From: Frankiales bacterium
GTDB lineage: Bacteria; Actinomycetota; Actinomycetes; Mycobacteriales; SCTD01
Assembly: GCA_025464915.1 (NCBI GenBank)
Contig: JAODNF010000111.1
Location: 1 to 6,867, forward strand
Length of the DNA stretch: 6,867 nucleotides
Direction: 5' to 3'
Below are positions 6,517 through 6,867 of this stretch, in pieces (positions within the stretch are counted from its first letter, which is position 1; each line of letters starts with the position of its first letter). Position numbers and translations under genes: made by a program. Under the pieces are notes generated by a model that saw only the letters and a list, made by a program, of their open reading frames with translations, searched no databases and was not told where the DNA came from.

Positions 6517-6533
6517 GGTCAGGGTTCCTGACC
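6517..6533. promoter_or_regulatory. Inverted repeat GGTCAGG-GTT-CCTGACC
   Basis: Perfect 7-base arms flank a 3-base centre. In RNA this would form a tight hairpin; in DNA it could be an operator. It is not followed by a T-run on either strand, so a rho-independent terminator is unlikely. It lies 172 bases upstream of the minus-strand start and 175 upstream of the plus-strand start, so it could serve either gene. Confidence 0.4.
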
Positions 6534-6583
6534 GAAACAGCCCTGCCTGTCCGAATTACGCGGCTCGGAGGCCTATGCAGGGC

Positions 6584-6613
6584 TTCAGTTCGATGTGGGA
6601 CCATGGCGATAAC
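6584..6613 (+). promoter_or_regulatory. Weak sigma-70-like promoter candidate for the right-hand gene
   Basis: TTCAGT (6584-6589) and GATAAC (6608-6613) are separated by 18 bases, matching three and four of six consensus positions. It sits about 95 bases before GTG 6708, in the least GC-rich part of the intergenic region. Actinomycete promoters are loosely conserved, so this is only a suggestion. Confidence 0.22.
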
Positions 6614-6707
6614 CAGTGCGAAGCACATCCGCTGAGGCAGCCCCCGCAACAGCCCTGACCCACCCAGCACGGCGGCGGCTGCTCCAGCACCGATGACAGG
6701 GGTAGCA

Positions 6708-6867
6708 GTGCGGTTCCGACGCTTGACCACGGGTGCTGGGCTCGTGATCGCCATCATCACGGCGCCGCTCGCGTTCGCCGGCAGCTACCCGCCCGCCAGC
6801 GACGCGGCAGGCACCGTGTCGCCGAGCCGCATCAAGGCGGGCGAGTGCGCAGTGTTCTCTGGCACGG
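6708..6867 (+). CDS. Secreted protein, N-terminal part (cut by window edge)
   Basis: A frame with no stop runs to the right edge and encodes 53 visible residues. It begins with a signal peptide: MRFRRLTTG charged start, hydrophobic core GLVIAIITAPLAFA (11-24) and likely cleavage after AFA. The start of a mature protein follows, GSYPPASDAAG then VSPSRIKAGECAVFSGT. That last stretch resembles the opening strand of Ig-like or surface-protein domains common in actinomycete exported proteins, but too little is present to name one. Of the 53 codons, 47 end in G or C, supporting coding. GTG 6708 has AGGGG at 6698-6702, five bases upstream. An in-frame ATG at 6693 would add MTGVA, with no ribosome site of its own. 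The gene is divergent from the other secreted-protein gene, and the two may share regulation. Confidence 0.72.
   Translation, partial: MRFRRLTTGAGLVIAIITAPLAFAGSYPPASDAAGTVSPSRIKAGECAVFSGT

Larger units (their letters stand above)
6346..6707. promoter_or_regulatory. Divergent intergenic region between two secreted-protein genes
   Basis: This 362-base stretch separates the minus-strand secreted protein from the plus-strand secreted protein and must hold both promoters. It is less GC-rich than the genes, most clearly at 6531-6630. No convincing gene was found in it. It holds a cluster of inverted repeats at 6444-6533 and a weak plus-strand promoter candidate. A 10-base direct repeat AACAGCCCTG occurs at 6536-6545 and again at 6648-6657. 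No known riboswitch pattern was recognised. Confidence 0.7.

Noticed and set aside
6517..6545. Possible terminator hairpin
   Set aside because: The stem is good but neither side carries a T-run, and it lies between divergent genes where no transcript should end.
6571..6640. Possible riboswitch upstream of the right-hand gene
   Set aside because: GCTTC (6582-6586) and GAAGC (6620-6624) can pair, but no known conserved core (such as c-di-GMP, c-di-AMP or cobalamin classes) was recognised.
6464..6760. Minus-strand open frame of 98 codons in the intergenic region
   Set aside because: It overlaps the start of the plus-strand signal-peptide gene and covers the dyads; its sequence looks like a translated regulatory region and lacks any domain.

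Overview
The window is very GC-rich DNA with strong G/C bias at third codon positions, tightly overlapping genes and GTG as well as ATG starts. This fits a high-GC actinomycete (Actinomycetota). I cannot place it to genus from sequence alone.

Left part (1-4850, + strand): a compact surface-glycan export and modification operon. It starts with the C-terminal tail of an unidentified gene. Next come an ABC-2 type polysaccharide permease (89-892) and its ATPase, which carries a Wzt-like C-terminal extension (889-2034). They are followed by a left-handed beta-helix acyltransferase with an unusual N-terminal region (2027-2971), a GT4 glycosyltransferase (2968-4050) and an SGNH/GDSL-type hydrolase lacking one usual catalytic-block residue (4043-4849). 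Every junction is a start/stop overlap of 4 or 8 bases, so the genes are almost certainly co-transcribed and translationally coupled. The permease and ATPase would export a lipid-linked glycan made in the cytoplasm. The glycosyltransferase would add a sugar, and the acyltransferase and SGNH protein would add or remove O-acyl decorations.

Middle (4846-6345, - strand): a convergent gene whose stop codon shares a CTAG with the hydrolase stop. It encodes a roughly 500-residue secreted protein with a clear signal peptide, a Thr/Pro/Ala-rich linker and a large domain that looks like a TIM-barrel glycoside-hydrolase-type fold. I cannot assign it to a named family with confidence.

Right part (6346-6867): a 362-base divergent intergenic region with a cluster of inverted repeats at 6444-6533, probably regulatory. 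After it, on the + strand, is the start of another secreted protein, cut by the window edge.

No RNA genes, CRISPR arrays, insertion sequences or rho-independent terminators were seen. The most interesting points are the uncharacterised secreted protein beside the export operon, the acyltransferase/SGNH pair, the variant SGNH active site and the dyad cluster in the divergent promoter region.
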